DNA of 64,000 nt from Bacillus sp. AFS037270. Lineage in GTDB: Bacteria > Bacillota > Bacilli > Bacillales_B > DSM-18226. Below, one piece after another: positions 1 through 10,101 of this stretch (positions are counted from its first letter, which is position 1; every line of letters begins with the position of its first letter). A model generated the notes under the pieces. The model searched no databases. It was not told the DNA's origin and saw nothing but the letters and a program-made list of their open reading frames with translations. The stretch spans positions 70,577-134,576 of the forward strand of contig NZ_NUNF01000011.1 in assembly GCF_002585305.1 (NCBI RefSeq), written 5' to 3'. Both the position numbers and the translations under genes were made by a program.

Positions 1-1
1 T

Positions 2-145
2 GCAGAGAAAAGGGGTATAAAAGCACTGCTGGCTCCCGGATTACCAGGAATAGTAGCGCCAAAATCAGCAGGCCAAATTCTAGCCAATGTCCTAGCCCAA
101 CTGCTTCAGGAAGATTTAAGAAAGCGAAAGGGGAAAGTGAAATGA
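2..145 (+). CDS. dpaA: Dipicolinate synthase subunit A, C-terminal fragment
   Basis: This is the last 47 codons of a gene that starts left of the window. The readable frame includes GIKALLAPGLPGIVAPKSAG and ends in a basic tail at TGA 143-145. The stop overlaps the dpaB start (ATG 142) in an ATGA arrangement, which implies translational coupling. DpaA (SpoVFA) with DpaB makes dipicolinic acid from the dihydrodipicolinate-pathway intermediate in the mother cell during sporulation. The identification rests on this C-terminal sequence and on the following dpaB-asd-dapG-dapA order, which matches B. subtilis. The promoter, presumably SigK-dependent, lies outside the window. Confidence 0.85.
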   Translation, partial: AEKRGIKALLAPGLPGIVAPKSAGQILANVLAQLLQEDLRKRKGKVK

Positions 146-741
146 GTTTAAGAGGTAAAAGAATTGGCTTTGGTCTAACGGGCTCACATTGTACGTATGA
201 TGCTGTATTCCCGGAAATAGAAAAACTTGTTCAAGCCGGTGCAGAGGTAATGCCAGTTGTAACCTTTACCGTTCAAAATACAGATACCCGTTTTGGCAAG
301 GGAGAAGATTGGATTCAAAGAATTGAAGACTTGACTGGAAATAAGGTGATTGACTCTATTGTTAAAGCAGAGCCGTTAGGTCCCAAAATCCCTCTAGACT
401 GCATGGTCATTGCTCCTTTAACAGGTGTTTCGATGAGTAAGTTTGCGAATGCAATGAATGATAGCCCAGTATTAATGGCTGCTAAGGCAACGTTAAGGAA
501 TTTAAAGCCTGTCGTACTTGGAATTTCAACCAATGATGCCTTAGGTTTAAATGGAGTCAATCTAATGAGGCTGATGGCAACCAAAAATATTTACTTTATT
601 CCATATGGTCAAGACGATCCAGTGAAAAAGCCAAATTCAATGGTTGCCAGAATGACGATGCTAACGCAAACAGTAGAAGCTGCTCTTGAAGGAAATCAAC
701 TCCAGCCTGTTTTGGTGGAGCGATATAAGGATTCCGACTAA
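142..741 (+). CDS. dpaB: Dipicolinate synthase subunit B (flavoprotein)
   Basis: This 199-aa protein has the flavoprotein/HFCD fold: an N-terminal GFGLTGSHCTYD segment for FMN binding and a central PLTGVSMSKFANAMND stretch. DpaB (SpoVFB) is the second subunit of dipicolinate synthase. It acts in the mother cell to make the dipicolinic acid that, as the calcium chelate, fills the spore core. The length is typical of the family. The start codon overlaps the end of dpaA by four bases, so the two subunits are probably co-translated. It is followed by the lysine-pathway genes asd, dapG and dapA, which supply the substrate, and this supports the call. Confidence 0.95.
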   Translation: MSLRGKRIGFGLTGSHCTYDAVFPEIEKLVQAGAEVMPVVTFTVQNTDTRFGKGEDWIQRIEDLTGNKVIDSIVKAEPLGPKIPLDCMVIAPLTGVSMSKFANAMNDSPVLMAAKATLRNLKPVVLGISTNDALGLNGVNLMRLMATKNIYFIPYGQDDPVKKPNSMVARMTMLTQTVEAALEGNQLQPVLVERYKDSD

Positions 742-808
742 TTTTCCCCCACTTTCGCTAAAAAAGGTTATTTCTTAATAAGAATATGTTAAAATAAATT
801 AATCTTTC

Positions 809-833
809 ATCAGGGGGGTCAACCCCTTCTGAT
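809..833 (+). promoter_or_regulatory. Inverted repeat in the asd leader
   Basis: An imperfect hairpin (left arm ATCAGGGGGG, right arm CCCCTTCTGAT, stem of about 10 bp with two G-U pairs) lies 57 bp before the asd start. It lacks a U tract, so it is not an obvious terminator. It could be an mRNA processing or stability element, or an operator separating the sporulation genes from the housekeeping part of the cluster. The function is inferred only. Confidence 0.35.
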
Positions 834-890
834 GTGAATTTAAGAATAACCACTAATGTTACAGTGAAGGATTGAAAGGGGAACTAGAAA

Positions 891-1940
891 ATGAGTCAGC
901 AAAAAGGTTTTCACGTTGCAGTGGTAGGAGCAACAGGAGCAGTTGGACAACAAATGATCCAAACATTGTTAAAAGAGAACTTTCCAATTAGCAAACTCAC
1001 TCTGCTATCATCAGCCCGTTCGGCTGGGAAAGTAGTAGATGTAAATGGTCAGGAAATTACGATTCAAGAAGCTACGCCTGAAAGCTTTGAAGGAGTCCAA
1101 ATCGCGTTATTTAGTGCCGGAGGCGATGTGTCTAAGGAACTCGCTCCAGAGGCTGTTAAGCGTGGTGCAATCGTCGTGGACAACACTAGCGCATTCAGGA
1201 TGGATGCTGATAAGCCATTAGTTGTACCGGAAGTAAATGAAGCAGATTTACATGAGCACAATGGCATCATTGCCAATCCAAACTGTTCTACGATTCAAAT
1301 GGTTGTAGCACTAGAACCCATCCGTCAAAAATTCGGCTTGAAAAAGATCATTGTATCTACTTATCAAGCAGTTTCCGGTGCAGGTGCCACTGCTGTTGAA
1401 GAATTAATGGACCAAACAAAATCTATTTTAGCAGGCGAAACAGTTGAGCCTAAAATTTTACCAGTAAAAGCTGACAAAAATCATTATCAAATTGCTTTTA
1501 ATGCAATCCCGCAAATTGATAAATTTCAAGAAAACGGCTATACCTATGAAGAAATGAAAATGATTAATGAAACCAAAAAAATCATGCATTTACCGGACTT
1601 ACAAGTTTCTGCAACTTGTGTAAGATTGCCTGTTGCTGTGGGACATTCAGAATCTGTTTATTTTGAAGTGGAAACCGAAGGCGTCAGTGCACAAGAAATC
1701 AAGGCATTATTAAAGGATGCTCCTGGAGTTGTATTACAGGATGATCCAGAAAATCAAGTCTATCCTATGCCTGCAAATTGCGTAGGAAAGAATGATGTGT
1801 TTGTAGGACGTATTAGAAAAGATATCGATGAAGACCGTGGCTTCCATATGTGGGTTGTTTCAGATAACTTACTTAAAGGAGCAGCTTGGAACTCCGTTCA
1901 AATTGCTGAAAGGTTAGTAGAACTAGGTCTAGTTAAATAA
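891..1940 (+). CDS. asd: Aspartate-semialdehyde dehydrogenase
   Basis: This 349-aa enzyme reduces beta-aspartyl phosphate to aspartate semialdehyde with NADPH, the branch point to lysine/DAP, threonine and methionine. Residues 13-19 (GATGAVG) form the dinucleotide loop. The active-site cysteine is C132 in the NPNCST motif, followed by the substrate-binding region and a C-terminal helix. Length and motifs are normal. It starts at ATG 891 behind an AAAGGGG ribosome-binding site. It lies 149 bp after dpaB and 32 bp before dapG. In B. subtilis these genes are co-transcribed, and asd also needs vegetative expression because DAP is a cell-wall precursor. Confidence 0.97.
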   Translation: MSQQKGFHVAVVGATGAVGQQMIQTLLKENFPISKLTLLSSARSAGKVVDVNGQEITIQEATPESFEGVQIALFSAGGDVSKELAPEAVKRGAIVVDNTSAFRMDADKPLVVPEVNEADLHEHNGIIANPNCSTIQMVVALEPIRQKFGLKKIIVSTYQAVSGAGATAVEELMDQTKSILAGETVEPKILPVKADKNHYQIAFNAIPQIDKFQENGYTYEEMKMINETKKIMHLPDLQVSATCVRLPVAVGHSESVYFEVETEGVSAQEIKALLKDAPGVVLQDDPENQVYPMPANCVGKNDVFVGRIRKDIDEDRGFHMWVVSDNLLKGAAWNSVQIAERLVELGLVK

Positions 1941-1972
1941 GGATACATCATAAAGGCAGGGTTTGGTGTCAC

Positions 1973-3208
1973 ATGAAAATTATTGTTCAAAAATTTGGCG
2001 GGACATCTGTGAAAGATGAAGAGAGCAGAAAGCATGCCTTAGGCCATATTGAAAAAGCATTAAGTGAAGGCTATAAAGTGGTTGTAGTGGTTTCTGCTAT
2101 GGGCAGAAAAGGAGACCCTTATGCAACAGATACGTTATTATCATTAATCGGCGGTAATCTTAGCAAAATTTCCAAACGGGAACATGATCTCCTTCTATCC
2201 TGTGGAGAGGCTATTTCGAGCATTGTCTTTACAAATATGCTATTAGAGAGCGGAATCAACGCTGCAGCTTTAACAGGGGCACAGGCAGGCTTCCGTACCA
2301 ATAATGACCATACAAATGCAAAAATTATCGAAATGAAATGTGACAGGATTCTAAGGGAATTAGAAACGAATGATGTTGTCGTTGTGGCAGGGTTTCAAGG
2401 GGCTGCGAAAAATGGCGATGTGACCACGATTGGACGCGGTGGAAGTGATACATCGGCAGCCGCATTAGGTGCGGCCTTGAATGCTGAATGGATTGATATT
2501 TTTACAGACGTAGAGGGTATCATGACTGCCGACCCACGTATTGCTGAAAATGCTCGGCCGCTTTCTGTTGTGACCTATACAGAGGTATGTAACCTTGCTT
2601 ATCAAGGTGCAAAGGTAATTCATCCAAGAGCCGTGGAGATTGCGATGCAGGCAAAAGTTCCGATTCGAATTCGTTCTACTTATTCTGATTCACTTGGGAC
2701 ATTAGTTACGTCAATCAATAAAGACAATCGGGGCAGTGATATTAAAGAACGAACTGTCACAGGTATTGCACATGTGTCAAATATTACACAAATTAAGGTC
2801 TTTGCAAAAAAGGATCAATATAACCTGCAGGCAGAAGTTTTTAAAGCAATGGCAAATGAAAAAATCAGTGTTGATTTTATCAATATTTCTCCTAACGGTG
2901 TTGTTTATACCGTAACAGATGAAATGACTGATCGAGCTATACAGGTTTTAGAAGAATTAGGGCATGAACCGGTTGTTGAGCGCCATTGTGCAAAGGTTTC
3001 AGTTGTAGGTGCAGGAATTGCAGGAGTACCAGGGGTTACCTTTAAAATCGTAACAGCCTTATCAAATCATGGAATTCGTATTTTACAATCAGCAGACAGT
3101 CATACAACTATTTGGGTACTGGTTAAGCAGGAGGACTTAGTTAAATCCGTTAATTCCTTGCACGATGCCTTTCAATTAGAGGAAGAAACAGTCGAATATG
3201 ATCTCTAA
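1973..3208 (+). CDS. dapG: Aspartokinase I (diaminopimelate-sensitive type)
   Basis: This 411-aa aspartate kinase carries the KFGGTSV nucleotide motif at residues 7-13, an amino-acid kinase domain to about residue 235 (with GRGGSDTSA for substrate binding) and two C-terminal ACT regulatory domains. It phosphorylates aspartate in the first step of the lysine/DAP pathway. Single-chain aspartokinases of this length between asd and dapA are DapG in Bacillus, feedback-inhibited by meso-diaminopimelate. Inhibitor specificity is inferred from synteny. The start is ATG 1973, 32 bp after asd, within the dpaAB-asd-dapG-dapA operon. Confidence 0.95.
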   Translation: MKIIVQKFGGTSVKDEESRKHALGHIEKALSEGYKVVVVVSAMGRKGDPYATDTLLSLIGGNLSKISKREHDLLLSCGEAISSIVFTNMLLESGINAAALTGAQAGFRTNNDHTNAKIIEMKCDRILRELETNDVVVVAGFQGAAKNGDVTTIGRGGSDTSAAALGAALNAEWIDIFTDVEGIMTADPRIAENARPLSVVTYTEVCNLAYQGAKVIHPRAVEIAMQAKVPIRIRSTYSDSLGTLVTSINKDNRGSDIKERTVTGIAHVSNITQIKVFAKKDQYNLQAEVFKAMANEKISVDFINISPNGVVYTVTDEMTDRAIQVLEELGHEPVVERHCAKVSVVGAGIAGVPGVTFKIVTALSNHGIRILQSADSHTTIWVLVKQEDLVKSVNSLHDAFQLEEETVEYDL

Positions 3209-3291
3209 GGCTTTAGAGAAGAAACAACGTTTTTAATGGAATGATGCGTTTGCAGCGGATAGGTTCCGATTGTATTGAAAGGAGTACTAAA

Positions 3292-4164
3292 ATGGTTCAT
3301 TTCGGGCGAGTGTCAACAGCAATGGTAACCCCTTTTGATAAAAAAGGGCATATTGACTTTGGAAAAACCACTCAATTGGTTAATTATTTAATTGATAATG
3401 GCACAGATTCCCTTGTAATTGCAGGAACGACGGGAGAGTCTCCTACGCTTTCCAAAGAAGAAAAGCTGGCTCTATTTGATCATGTTGTAAAGGTTGTAAA
3501 AAAACGAGTTCCAGTAATTGCTGGTACGGGAAGTAATAATACCTACGCCTCGATTGAATTAACCAAAAGGGCTGAGGAGCTTGGTGTAGATGCTATTATG
3601 GCGGTAGGCCCTTATTATAATAAGCCAAACCAAGAAGGTTTGTACCAGCATTTTAAGGCAATTGCAGAAGCCACAACTCTTCCAATGATGGTTTATAATA
3701 TACCGGGCAGATCATCGGTTACAATCCAGCCGCAGACGGTGGTCCGGCTTTCGAAAATTCCTAATATAGTCGCGGTTAAGGAAGCAAGTGGAGACTTAAA
3801 TGCGATGACACATATCATTGCCAATACGGCAGACGATTTTGTGCTCTATAGTGGAGATGACAGTTTAACCATCCCGGTTTTATCGATTGGCGGTGCTGGG
3901 GTTATTTCAGTGGCATCACATGTTATCGGAAATGAGTTAAAAGAAATGGTGAATGCATTTTTTGATGGAGAGCATGTGAAAGCTGCAAAATTACATCAAC
4001 ATTTGCTTCCACTTATGCAAGGGCTTTTTGCAGCTCCAAGTCCTGCTCCTGTTAAAACTGCATTACAAGTCAAAGGGTTGGATGTGGGGCCAGTAAGACT
4101 TCCGATTGTTGGTTTAACCGAACAAGAACGGACTTCACTCATATCTCTCCTTAAAAGTATATAA
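3292..4164 (+). CDS. dapA: 4-Hydroxy-tetrahydrodipicolinate synthase
   Basis: This 290-aa class I aldolase-type enzyme condenses pyruvate with aspartate semialdehyde. The Schiff-base lysine is K163 (NIVAVKEASGD) and the catalytic tyrosine Y135 lies in MVYNIPGRSS; AGTTGES near the N-terminus binds pyruvate. An upstream in-frame start at 3241 would add 17 residues, but the GAAAGGAG ribosome-binding site lies directly before ATG 3292, and the shorter form has the usual family length. It is the last gene of the DAP/dipicolinate operon and is closed by a terminator at 4171-4209. Confidence 0.97.
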   Translation: MVHFGRVSTAMVTPFDKKGHIDFGKTTQLVNYLIDNGTDSLVIAGTTGESPTLSKEEKLALFDHVVKVVKKRVPVIAGTGSNNTYASIELTKRAEELGVDAIMAVGPYYNKPNQEGLYQHFKAIAEATTLPMMVYNIPGRSSVTIQPQTVVRLSKIPNIVAVKEASGDLNAMTHIIANTADDFVLYSGDDSLTIPVLSIGGAGVISVASHVIGNELKEMVNAFFDGEHVKAAKLHQHLLPLMQGLFAAPSPAPVKTALQVKGLDVGPVRLPIVGLTEQERTSLISLLKSI

Positions 4165-4170
4165 TTGTCC

Positions 4171-4209
4171 AAGAGCTAATCGAATGTTCTTTTCGGTTGG
4201 CTCTTTTTG
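4171..4209 (+). terminator. Rho-independent terminator after dapA
   Basis: The stem pairs AAGAGCTAATCGAA with TTCGGTTGGCTCTT and is followed by a run of T. It closes the dipicolinate/lysine operon. Confidence 0.85.
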
Positions 4210-4407
4210 TTTAAAACCTGCCTTGTTACACTAAAAAAAGGATTATTGGTTGTAAAGGTTTTCAGGTATCAAGTATAATGATGATAACTGATCTTGGGTC
4301 GGCGATAGAAAAGTGAAGAACTATATTTAGTTTTGCTCCATTAATAGTTGCTTCGCGGGGGTTTATTTGCAGTATCTATTTATTGTCAGCATAGGAGGAA
4401 ACGGAAA

Positions 4408-6075
4408 TTGGTAAAGAAAAAGAATACATCCATTAAGTTTATTACACTTGGTGGTATAGGAGAAATCGGAAAAAATATGTATCTTGTTGAGGTGGACAAG
4501 GACATATTTATTATTGATGCCGGCTTAATGTTCCCCGAGGAAGAGATGCTTGGAATCGATATGGTCATTCCTGATATGACATATGTAAGAGAGAATAAGG
4601 AACGGGTTAAAGCAATTTTTTTAACACATGGACATGAAGACCATATTGGAGCGCTTTCTTACGTACTCTCTCAAGTTGATGTCCCTGTTTATGGCACAAA
4701 GCTTACTCTTGCTCTGGCTAATGCTAAGCTAAGGGAGCAAGAATATAATGGTACAGCTAATTTTATTGAAGTAGATTCAGATACGATAGTTGAATTAGAT
4801 ACGGTACAGGCGAGTTTTTTTAGAACGAATCATAGTATTCCGGACTCAGTTGGAGTTTGTATTCATACATCCGAAGGGATTATTGTCTATACTGGTGATT
4901 TTAAGTTTGACCAAGGGGCAACAAAGCTTTATAAAGCTGATGTTGGAAAGATGGCCTCTATTGGAGATCAAGGAGTTTTGTGTTTATTGTCTGATAGTAC
5001 AGAAGCTGAAGTCCCTGGATACACCACATCAGAAACAATAGTCGAACGTGAAATGTCGAATGCTTTTTATAATGCTCCAGGCCGAATTATTGCTGCGTGT
5101 TTTGCATCAGATATCAATCGAATTCAGCATATTTTCAATTCCGCTAGTGAGAATGGCCGTAAAGTCGCGGTCGTTGGAAAGAGCCTTGAACGAATTTATC
5201 ATATCGCGCTCGATCTAGGTTATCTAGAAGTAGATGAGGACCTAATCATTCCTGTTAGTGAAATTAAAAGCTACCAGGATCGTGAAATAGTTGTATTAAT
5301 GACAGGGAGTCAAGGAGAACCGATTGAAGCATTACAGAAAATGGCCAAGCAAACACATAAACTTTTAAACATCCAACAGGGTGATACGGTTTTAATAGCG
5401 GCTTCACCTCTAAGAGGCAGTGAAGTGTTCTTGTTTAAAACAATTGATATGCTGTTTAGAGCTGGTGCAAATGTTATTTCTGGCAAACGTACCGTTCATG
5501 TATCAAGCCACGGCAGCCAAGAAGAATTGAAATTTATGATAAATTTAATGAAACCAAAATTCTTCATTCCTGTTCATGGTGAATATCGGATGTTGAAGGC
5601 ACACCGGAAAGTGGCGTTAGAGTGTGGCCTTAAGGATCAGCAGATTGTTATTCCTGACCGTGGTGATGTTGTGGAATGGAAAGAAGGCGGTATCGGTATT
5701 ACCGGAAAAGTTCCATCAGGCAATGTTTTGATCGATGGGATTGGTGTGGGAGATGTGGGCAATATCGTGTTACGCGATCGAAAGCTTTTATCTCAAGATG
5801 GTATTCTAATCGTTGTTGTTACTTTGACAAAGCAAGAAAAGAAGATTGCGGCAGGACCTGAAATTATTTCAAGGGGCTTTGTCTATGTACGGGAGTCAGA
5901 AAAGTTAATGGATGATTCAACAAAATTAGTACGTGAAATTGTGGAAAGAAATACAGCGAAAAGTACGTTTGAATGGTCAAGCTTAAAACAGGAAATAAGA
6001 GAAGAATTGAATCGCTTCTTATTTGAAAAAACAAAACGAAGACCAATGATACTGCCAATAATTATGGAAATTTAA
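4408..6075 (+). CDS. rnjB: Ribonuclease J2
   Basis: This 555-aa metallo-beta-lactamase/beta-CASP ribonuclease has the zinc motif H74-G-H76-E-D78-H79 in LTHGHEDHIGA, the beta-CASP domain in the middle, and a C-terminal RNase J domain. With RNase J1 it takes part in mRNA turnover and 5'-end processing in Firmicutes. The start is taken as TTG 4408 (VKKKNTS follows) because AGGAGGAAAC lies just upstream and this gives the length of B. subtilis RnjB (YmfA). A further in-frame TTG at 4348 has no ribosome-binding site. It lies between dapA and tepA as in B. subtilis. Confidence 0.95.
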   Translation: MVKKKNTSIKFITLGGIGEIGKNMYLVEVDKDIFIIDAGLMFPEEEMLGIDMVIPDMTYVRENKERVKAIFLTHGHEDHIGALSYVLSQVDVPVYGTKLTLALANAKLREQEYNGTANFIEVDSDTIVELDTVQASFFRTNHSIPDSVGVCIHTSEGIIVYTGDFKFDQGATKLYKADVGKMASIGDQGVLCLLSDSTEAEVPGYTTSETIVEREMSNAFYNAPGRIIAACFASDINRIQHIFNSASENGRKVAVVGKSLERIYHIALDLGYLEVDEDLIIPVSEIKSYQDREIVVLMTGSQGEPIEALQKMAKQTHKLLNIQQGDTVLIAASPLRGSEVFLFKTIDMLFRAGANVISGKRTVHVSSHGSQEELKFMINLMKPKFFIPVHGEYRMLKAHRKVALECGLKDQQIVIPDRGDVVEWKEGGIGITGKVPSGNVLIDGIGVGDVGNIVLRDRKLLSQDGILIVVVTLTKQEKKIAAGPEIISRGFVYVRESEKLMDDSTKLVREIVERNTAKSTFEWSSLKQEIREELNRFLFEKTKRRPMILPIIMEI

Positions 6076-6140
6076 AAGTGGAAGCGCCTTGAACAGGGGC
6101 TTATGACCCCGAGCCCCTAGGCGCTGTAGCTGGATAATTC
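6076..6140 (+). repeat. Palindromic interspersed repeat, copy 1
   Basis: This is one of three copies in the window (others at 15731-15799 and 27239-27308). It begins directly after the rnjB stop. The core is GGAAGCGCCTTGA, then GGGGCTTATGACCCCGAGCC and CCTAGGCGCT. Nested pairings AGCGCC/GGCGCT and GGGGCT/AGCCCC would form a long hairpin in RNA. Placement at the 3' end of an operon resembles REP or small MITE-like elements. Confidence 0.8.
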
Positions 6141-6170
6141 TCAAAGTCAATTTATACCCTATTTTTATAA

Positions 6171-6205
6171 AAAGGCACTGGTTCTAATAAACCAGTGCCT
6201 TTTCA
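6171..6205 (+). terminator. Rho-independent terminator after rnjB
   Basis: A perfect hairpin AAAGGCACTGGTT / AACCAGTGCCTTTT lies downstream of the palindromic repeat and separates rnjB from tepA. Confidence 0.85.
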
Positions 6206-6273
6206 TATTTAAAGCATGAAATTAATTCATAGGTAAATACTAAAAATATATCATGCTTGAAGGGAGTAGTAGG

Positions 6274-7026
6274 ATGAATAACGATTACCGTAACAACGAT
6301 ACCGGTAAACAAGAAGGACAAGAGCCTCAAAAAGAGGAAAAGACTTCTCCATTAATAGAAAAAATTCAACAGCTAGGTCAAACGAATGTTCCTCAGCTCT
6401 CAGCCGATTCTAGTATTCATTGCTTAACCATAATTGGCCAAATTGAAGGACATCTTGCCTTGCCGCCGCAAAATAAAACAACAAAATATGAACATTTGCT
6501 GCCGCAGTTAGTGGCAATCGAACAAAACCCGAAGATTGAAGGGGTCTTGATTATTCTGAATACGGTTGGCGGTGATGTCGAAGCGGGTCTTGCAATATCA
6601 GAGATGATTGCCTCTCTATCCAAACCAACCGTTTCGATTGTCTTAGGAGGAGGACACTCAATCGGCGTACCAATCGCTGTTTCCTGTGATTATTCATTTA
6701 TTGCAGAAACGGCCACCATGACAATCCATCCTATTCGCCTGACTGGGCTCGTTATTGGAGTTCCTGCAACCTTTGAATATTTGGATAAAATGCAGGAGCG
6801 GGTAGTTAATTTTGTTACGGGACACTCGAAAATAACAGAAGAAAAATTTAAAGATTTAATGTTTGCCAAAGGTAATTTAACTAGGGATATCGGGACAAAT
6901 GTCATCGGTGTTGATGCTGTTAAATACGGATTAATTGATGAAGTTGGCGGTTTAGGACCTGCGATGAAGAAATTAAATGAAATGATTGAACTTCAAAAGG
7001 AGAAAAACGAGGGGCTGATTCAATGA
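6274..7026 (+). CDS. tepA: ClpP-family serine protease TepA (translocation-enhancing)
   Basis: This 250-aa protein of the S14 ClpP-like family was named in B. subtilis (YmfB/TepA) for effects on protein export and on degradation of small acid-soluble spore proteins. The nucleophile serine is S129 in GGGHSIGVP, and [13 protein letters not shown] matches the ClpP oxyanion-region pattern. The hydrophilic N-terminal 35 residues are low complexity. ATG 6274 was chosen because the GGGAGTAGTAGG ribosome-binding site falls between it and an in-frame ATG at 6253. It overlaps ylzJ by four bases. Confidence 0.92.
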   Translation: MNNDYRNNDTGKQEGQEPQKEEKTSPLIEKIQQLGQTNVPQLSADSSIHCLTIIGQIEGHLALPPQNKTTKYEHLLPQLVAIEQNPKIEGVLIILNTVGGDVEAGLAISEMIASLSKPTVSIVLGGGHSIGVPIAVSCDYSFIAETATMTIHPIRLTGLVIGVPATFEYLDKMQERVVNFVTGHSKITEEKFKDLMFAKGNLTRDIGTNVIGVDAVKYGLIDEVGGLGPAMKKLNEMIELQKEKNEGLIQ

Positions 7027-7259
7027 TTCTTTATACGATGATGCCAAGTGAACTGATATTTCCCTCCGAACAAACGGAAGAGAGCAAACAAAAGTTTATT
7101 ACTTATCAGGGTGTTTCCATGTTAGTAGAGCAAACTGATTCAGATCATGTCCAAGTGGTACGCATCCTAAGCAGTGACCCCCAGCATTATTTAAATCAGC
7201 AGCTATGCCCGGGTGCCAAAATTTCTTTTGCTAACCTTGGAGGATTATCGGCATTGTAA
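7023..7259 (+). CDS. ylzJ: YlzJ-like small protein
   Basis: This 78-aa protein begins [14 protein letters not shown] and matches the YlzJ family of unknown function, which follows tepA in Bacillus. It has no membrane segment or known motif. Its start overlaps the tepA stop (ATGA), so the two are translationally coupled, suggesting a shared role. It is followed by a TATAAT hexamer (7273-7278) and a terminator at 7293-7323. Confidence 0.85.
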   Translation: MILYTMMPSELIFPSEQTEESKQKFITYQGVSMLVEQTDSDHVQVVRILSSDPQHYLNQQLCPGAKISFANLGGLSAL

Positions 7260-7292
7260 TAGTAGATTATGGTATAATTACTAATGGAGAAA

Positions 7293-7323
7293 AAGAGCAG
7301 CCAAATTTGGGCTGCTTTCTTTA
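7293..7323 (+). terminator. Rho-independent terminator after ylzJ
   Basis: The stem AGCAGCC / GGCTGCT with a seven-base loop and trailing T-rich tract separates tepA-ylzJ from spoIIIE. Confidence 0.8.
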
Positions 7324-7376
7324 TACATATTTATGATATAGCATATCTGAATAACTTTAGAGTACAAGGTGATTAA

Positions 7377-9740
7377 ATGGCCAAAAAAAAGAGAAGACAA
7401 CCAAAAAAGAGGGACAATCATTTAAAACGGACCGTGCAATATGAATTATCGGCTCTCGCCATATTAGCTCTAGCGATTATTTCAATTGCCAAACTTGGGG
7501 CAGTTGGAAAAGCCACAGTTCTATTCTTCCGCTTTTGGATGGGTGAATGGTACATGCTGGGGTTGTTAGGACTAGTTATTTTAAGTGTATATTTAATGTG
7601 GAAACGAAGTATTCCTTTTTTCTTTCATATTAAGTTAGTTGGCACATATTTTATTATTTCTGCCATCCTACTATTGAGCCATGTAACACTTTTTCATTTA
7701 CTTACGAATGATGGGAAATTTAAGGACCCGAGTGTAATTAGTAACACTTGGGAGTTATTTATGATGGAACTCAGAGGAGAAACAAGTACAACCGACCTTG
7801 GCGGAGGCATACTCGGAGCAGTTTTATTCGCATTATTTCACTATCTCTTCGCAGAGACAGGTACAAAAATTATTGCATTTATTTTTATATTAATTGGAAT
7901 TATCCTACTTACAGGAAGATCGATTGGTGATTTCGTAGGAAAAATTATCATAACTATTTTCGATTTTTCAAAAGGTCAATGGGAAGCCTTTAAATTAGAT
8001 ATGTCTGAATGGAAACAGAAAAAAACAGAGCGTCGTAATGAGCGGATGGCCGAAAAGCAAATAGAAAAAGAAAACCGTAGAAGAGAGCAGGCACCAGTGA
8101 TAAACAATCAGGCTCAGGAACAGGAAGAAACGATTATTCCTGAACCAATCATTTCTAGTTTTGCGGATCGTGCCTACGTGGATGTAGAAGAGTCCGCCCG
8201 TAATAAGCCTGAAAACGAACAAGCAAAAGGGAAGGAACAAAAGAGTAAAACGGCAGAGGATGACGATGACAATACCCCGCCAATCTCGTTTACCGGAGCG
8301 GTAGTCGAAAATGTGTCTTACGAATTACCACCACTAAGGCTTTTAAAGGCGCCAAGGAAAACAGACCAAAGTGGTGAATATGAGTTAATTCATGCTAATG
8401 CTGCTAAACTTGAACGAACATTCCAATCCTTTGGGGTAAAAGCCCGTGTTACCCAGGTTCACTTAGGACCTGCTGTTACAAAATACGAAGTCCACCCTGA
8501 TGTTGGAGTAAAAGTTAGTAAAATCGTAAGCTTGAGCGATGACATAGCTTTAGCACTTGCTGCTAAGGGAATTCGAATTGAAGCTCCCATTCCAGGCAAA
8601 TCAGCTATAGGTATTGAGGTACCAAATTCAGAAGTTGCAATGGTGTCTTTGAGGGAAGTACTAGAAAATACGCAAAATGATAAGCCCGATGCGAAACTAT
8701 TGATTGGTCTTGGCAGAGATATAACTGGGGAAGCAGTCCATGCAGAACTAAACAAAATGCCGCATTTACTTGTTGCCGGGGCTACTGGAAGCGGAAAAAG
8801 TGTTTGTATAAATGGAATTATCACAAGCATTCTAATGAGAGCAAAGCCGCATGAAGTAAAATTAATGATGATTGACCCGAAAATGGTCGAATTGAATGTC
8901 TATAACGGGATCCCGCATTTACTTGCACCAGTAGTGACAGATGCAAAAAAAGCCTCACAGGCATTAAAGAAAGTCGTAAGTGAGATGGAAAGACGGTACG
9001 AACTGTTTTCCCACACAGGTACACGTAATATTGAAGGATACAATGATCATGTTAGAAAACATAACCTTGAGGAAAATGATAAACAGCCATTGTTGCCTTA
9101 TATTGTGGTTATAGTTGACGAGTTGGCTGATTTAATGATGGTGGCATCATCAGATGTTGAAGATTCCATTACTCGATTAGCGCAAATGGCCCGTGCGGCT
9201 GGAATTCACTTAATTATCGCTACTCAGCGGCCATCTGTTGATGTCATCACAGGGGTAATTAAAGCTAATATTCCATCACGAATTGCCTTTGCCGTTTCAA
9301 GTGCGACCGATTCAAGGACAATCCTTGATATGGGCGGCGCAGAAAAATTGCTTGGAAGAGGCGATATGTTATTCCTGCCTGTGGGAGCATCCAAACCTGT
9401 TAGGGTTCAAGGGGCATTCCTTTCAGATCAAGAGGTAGAAGATACAGTTGAATTTGTTATTTCACAGCAAAAGGCACAATATCAAGAAGAAATGATTCCA
9501 GATGATATTCCAGAGGTAACGGGTGCTGTGGAAGATGAATTATATGATGAGGCAGTAGAGTTAATTATTGAAATGCAAACTGCATCTGTGTCAATGCTGC
9601 AGAGGCGGTTCCGAATCGGTTATACTAGAGCAGCACGATTGATCGATGAAATGGAGGCCCGCGGCGTTGTAGGTCCATATGAGGGCAGTAAACCACGTAC
9701 CGTATTGCAGGCGAAACCAAAAGAGGAACAGAGTTCATAA
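7377..9740 (+). CDS. spoIIIE: DNA translocase SpoIIIE (FtsK family)
   Basis: This 787-aa protein has four hydrophobic segments in the first 190 residues, a charged linker (about 200-320), an alpha/beta RecA-like motor with Walker A GATGSGKS near residue 470 and Walker [11 protein letters not shown], and a C-terminal winged-helix gamma domain (from about 715) that reads polar DNA sequences. It pumps the chromosome into the forespore during asymmetric septation and clears trapped DNA at vegetative septa. Length and domain order are typical. The start is ATG 7377 with an AAGGTGAT ribosome-binding site. Position between ylzJ and ymfC is as in B. subtilis. Confidence 0.97.
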   Translation: MAKKKRRQPKKRDNHLKRTVQYELSALAILALAIISIAKLGAVGKATVLFFRFWMGEWYMLGLLGLVILSVYLMWKRSIPFFFHIKLVGTYFIISAILLLSHVTLFHLLTNDGKFKDPSVISNTWELFMMELRGETSTTDLGGGILGAVLFALFHYLFAETGTKIIAFIFILIGIILLTGRSIGDFVGKIIITIFDFSKGQWEAFKLDMSEWKQKKTERRNERMAEKQIEKENRRREQAPVINNQAQEQEETIIPEPIISSFADRAYVDVEESARNKPENEQAKGKEQKSKTAEDDDDNTPPISFTGAVVENVSYELPPLRLLKAPRKTDQSGEYELIHANAAKLERTFQSFGVKARVTQVHLGPAVTKYEVHPDVGVKVSKIVSLSDDIALALAAKGIRIEAPIPGKSAIGIEVPNSEVAMVSLREVLENTQNDKPDAKLLIGLGRDITGEAVHAELNKMPHLLVAGATGSGKSVCINGIITSILMRAKPHEVKLMMIDPKMVELNVYNGIPHLLAPVVTDAKKASQALKKVVSEMERRYELFSHTGTRNIEGYNDHVRKHNLEENDKQPLLPYIVVIVDELADLMMVASSDVEDSITRLAQMARAAGIHLIIATQRPSVDVITGVIKANIPSRIAFAVSSATDSRTILDMGGAEKLLGRGDMLFLPVGASKPVRVQGAFLSDQEVEDTVEFVISQQKAQYQEEMIPDDIPEVTGAVEDELYDEAVELIIEMQTASVSMLQRRFRIGYTRAARLIDEMEARGVVGPYEGSKPRTVLQAKPKEEQSS

Positions 9741-9794
9741 CCCTCTTTAAAAAGTTCCATTGCATGAAAGTATTCTCTAAACTATAAATAGTAG

Positions 9795-9823
9795 TAAAAA
9801 AGAGCCGCTAGGCTCTTTTTTTA
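9795..9823 (+). terminator. Rho-independent terminator after spoIIIE
   Basis: The stem AAGAGCC / GGCTCTT with loop GCTA is followed by eight T. Confidence 0.85.
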
Positions 9824-10101
9824 TTGGACTAATTTTTAAAAAAATTGATACTATAGTAATAGGAGGACAATGGTTAATTAGAAAACTAAATTTAGCTACA
9901 TTTCTGCATTTTTCGACATCATTCTTGTGTATTTTCCAATAATATGTAAGCGTTATCTTTAATGTTAGCTTTTTTACCCCTTTTTTCGACGAAATTTTAT
10001 ATTCCTATTTATTTATCCCTAGAAAAATGTTAATATAAATCCGATTAGTAGGAATGATATCAGATGTCTGATGTCTTAGGAAAAAGGCTGGAGGAAACAG
10101 C
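9824..10101 (+). other. Intergenic region upstream of ymfC
   Basis: The stretch between the spoIIIE terminator and ymfC is AT-rich and has no convincing small gene. It holds a catabolite-response-type site (9944-9958) and, just before ymfC, an overlapping palindrome around ATCAGATGTCTGAT (10059-10072) that could be a GntR-type operator. AT-rich -10-like hexamers around 10030 are plausible but not decisive. Confidence 0.5.
9944..9958 (+). promoter_or_regulatory. Candidate cre (CcpA) site upstream of ymfC
   Basis: ATGTAAGCGTTATCT fits the Bacillus cre consensus WTGNAANCGNWNNCW at every constrained position. It lies 144 bp before the ymfC start. CcpA binding is inferred. Confidence 0.5.

Noticed and set aside
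7250..7278. Promoter directly after ylzJ
   Set aside because: A perfect TATAAT is present at 7273, but no -35 at proper spacing was found and a terminator follows within 20 bp.
8459..8830. Antisense frame opposite spoIIIE
   Set aside because: It has no start signal or family resemblance and lies entirely within a well-conserved gene on the other strand.
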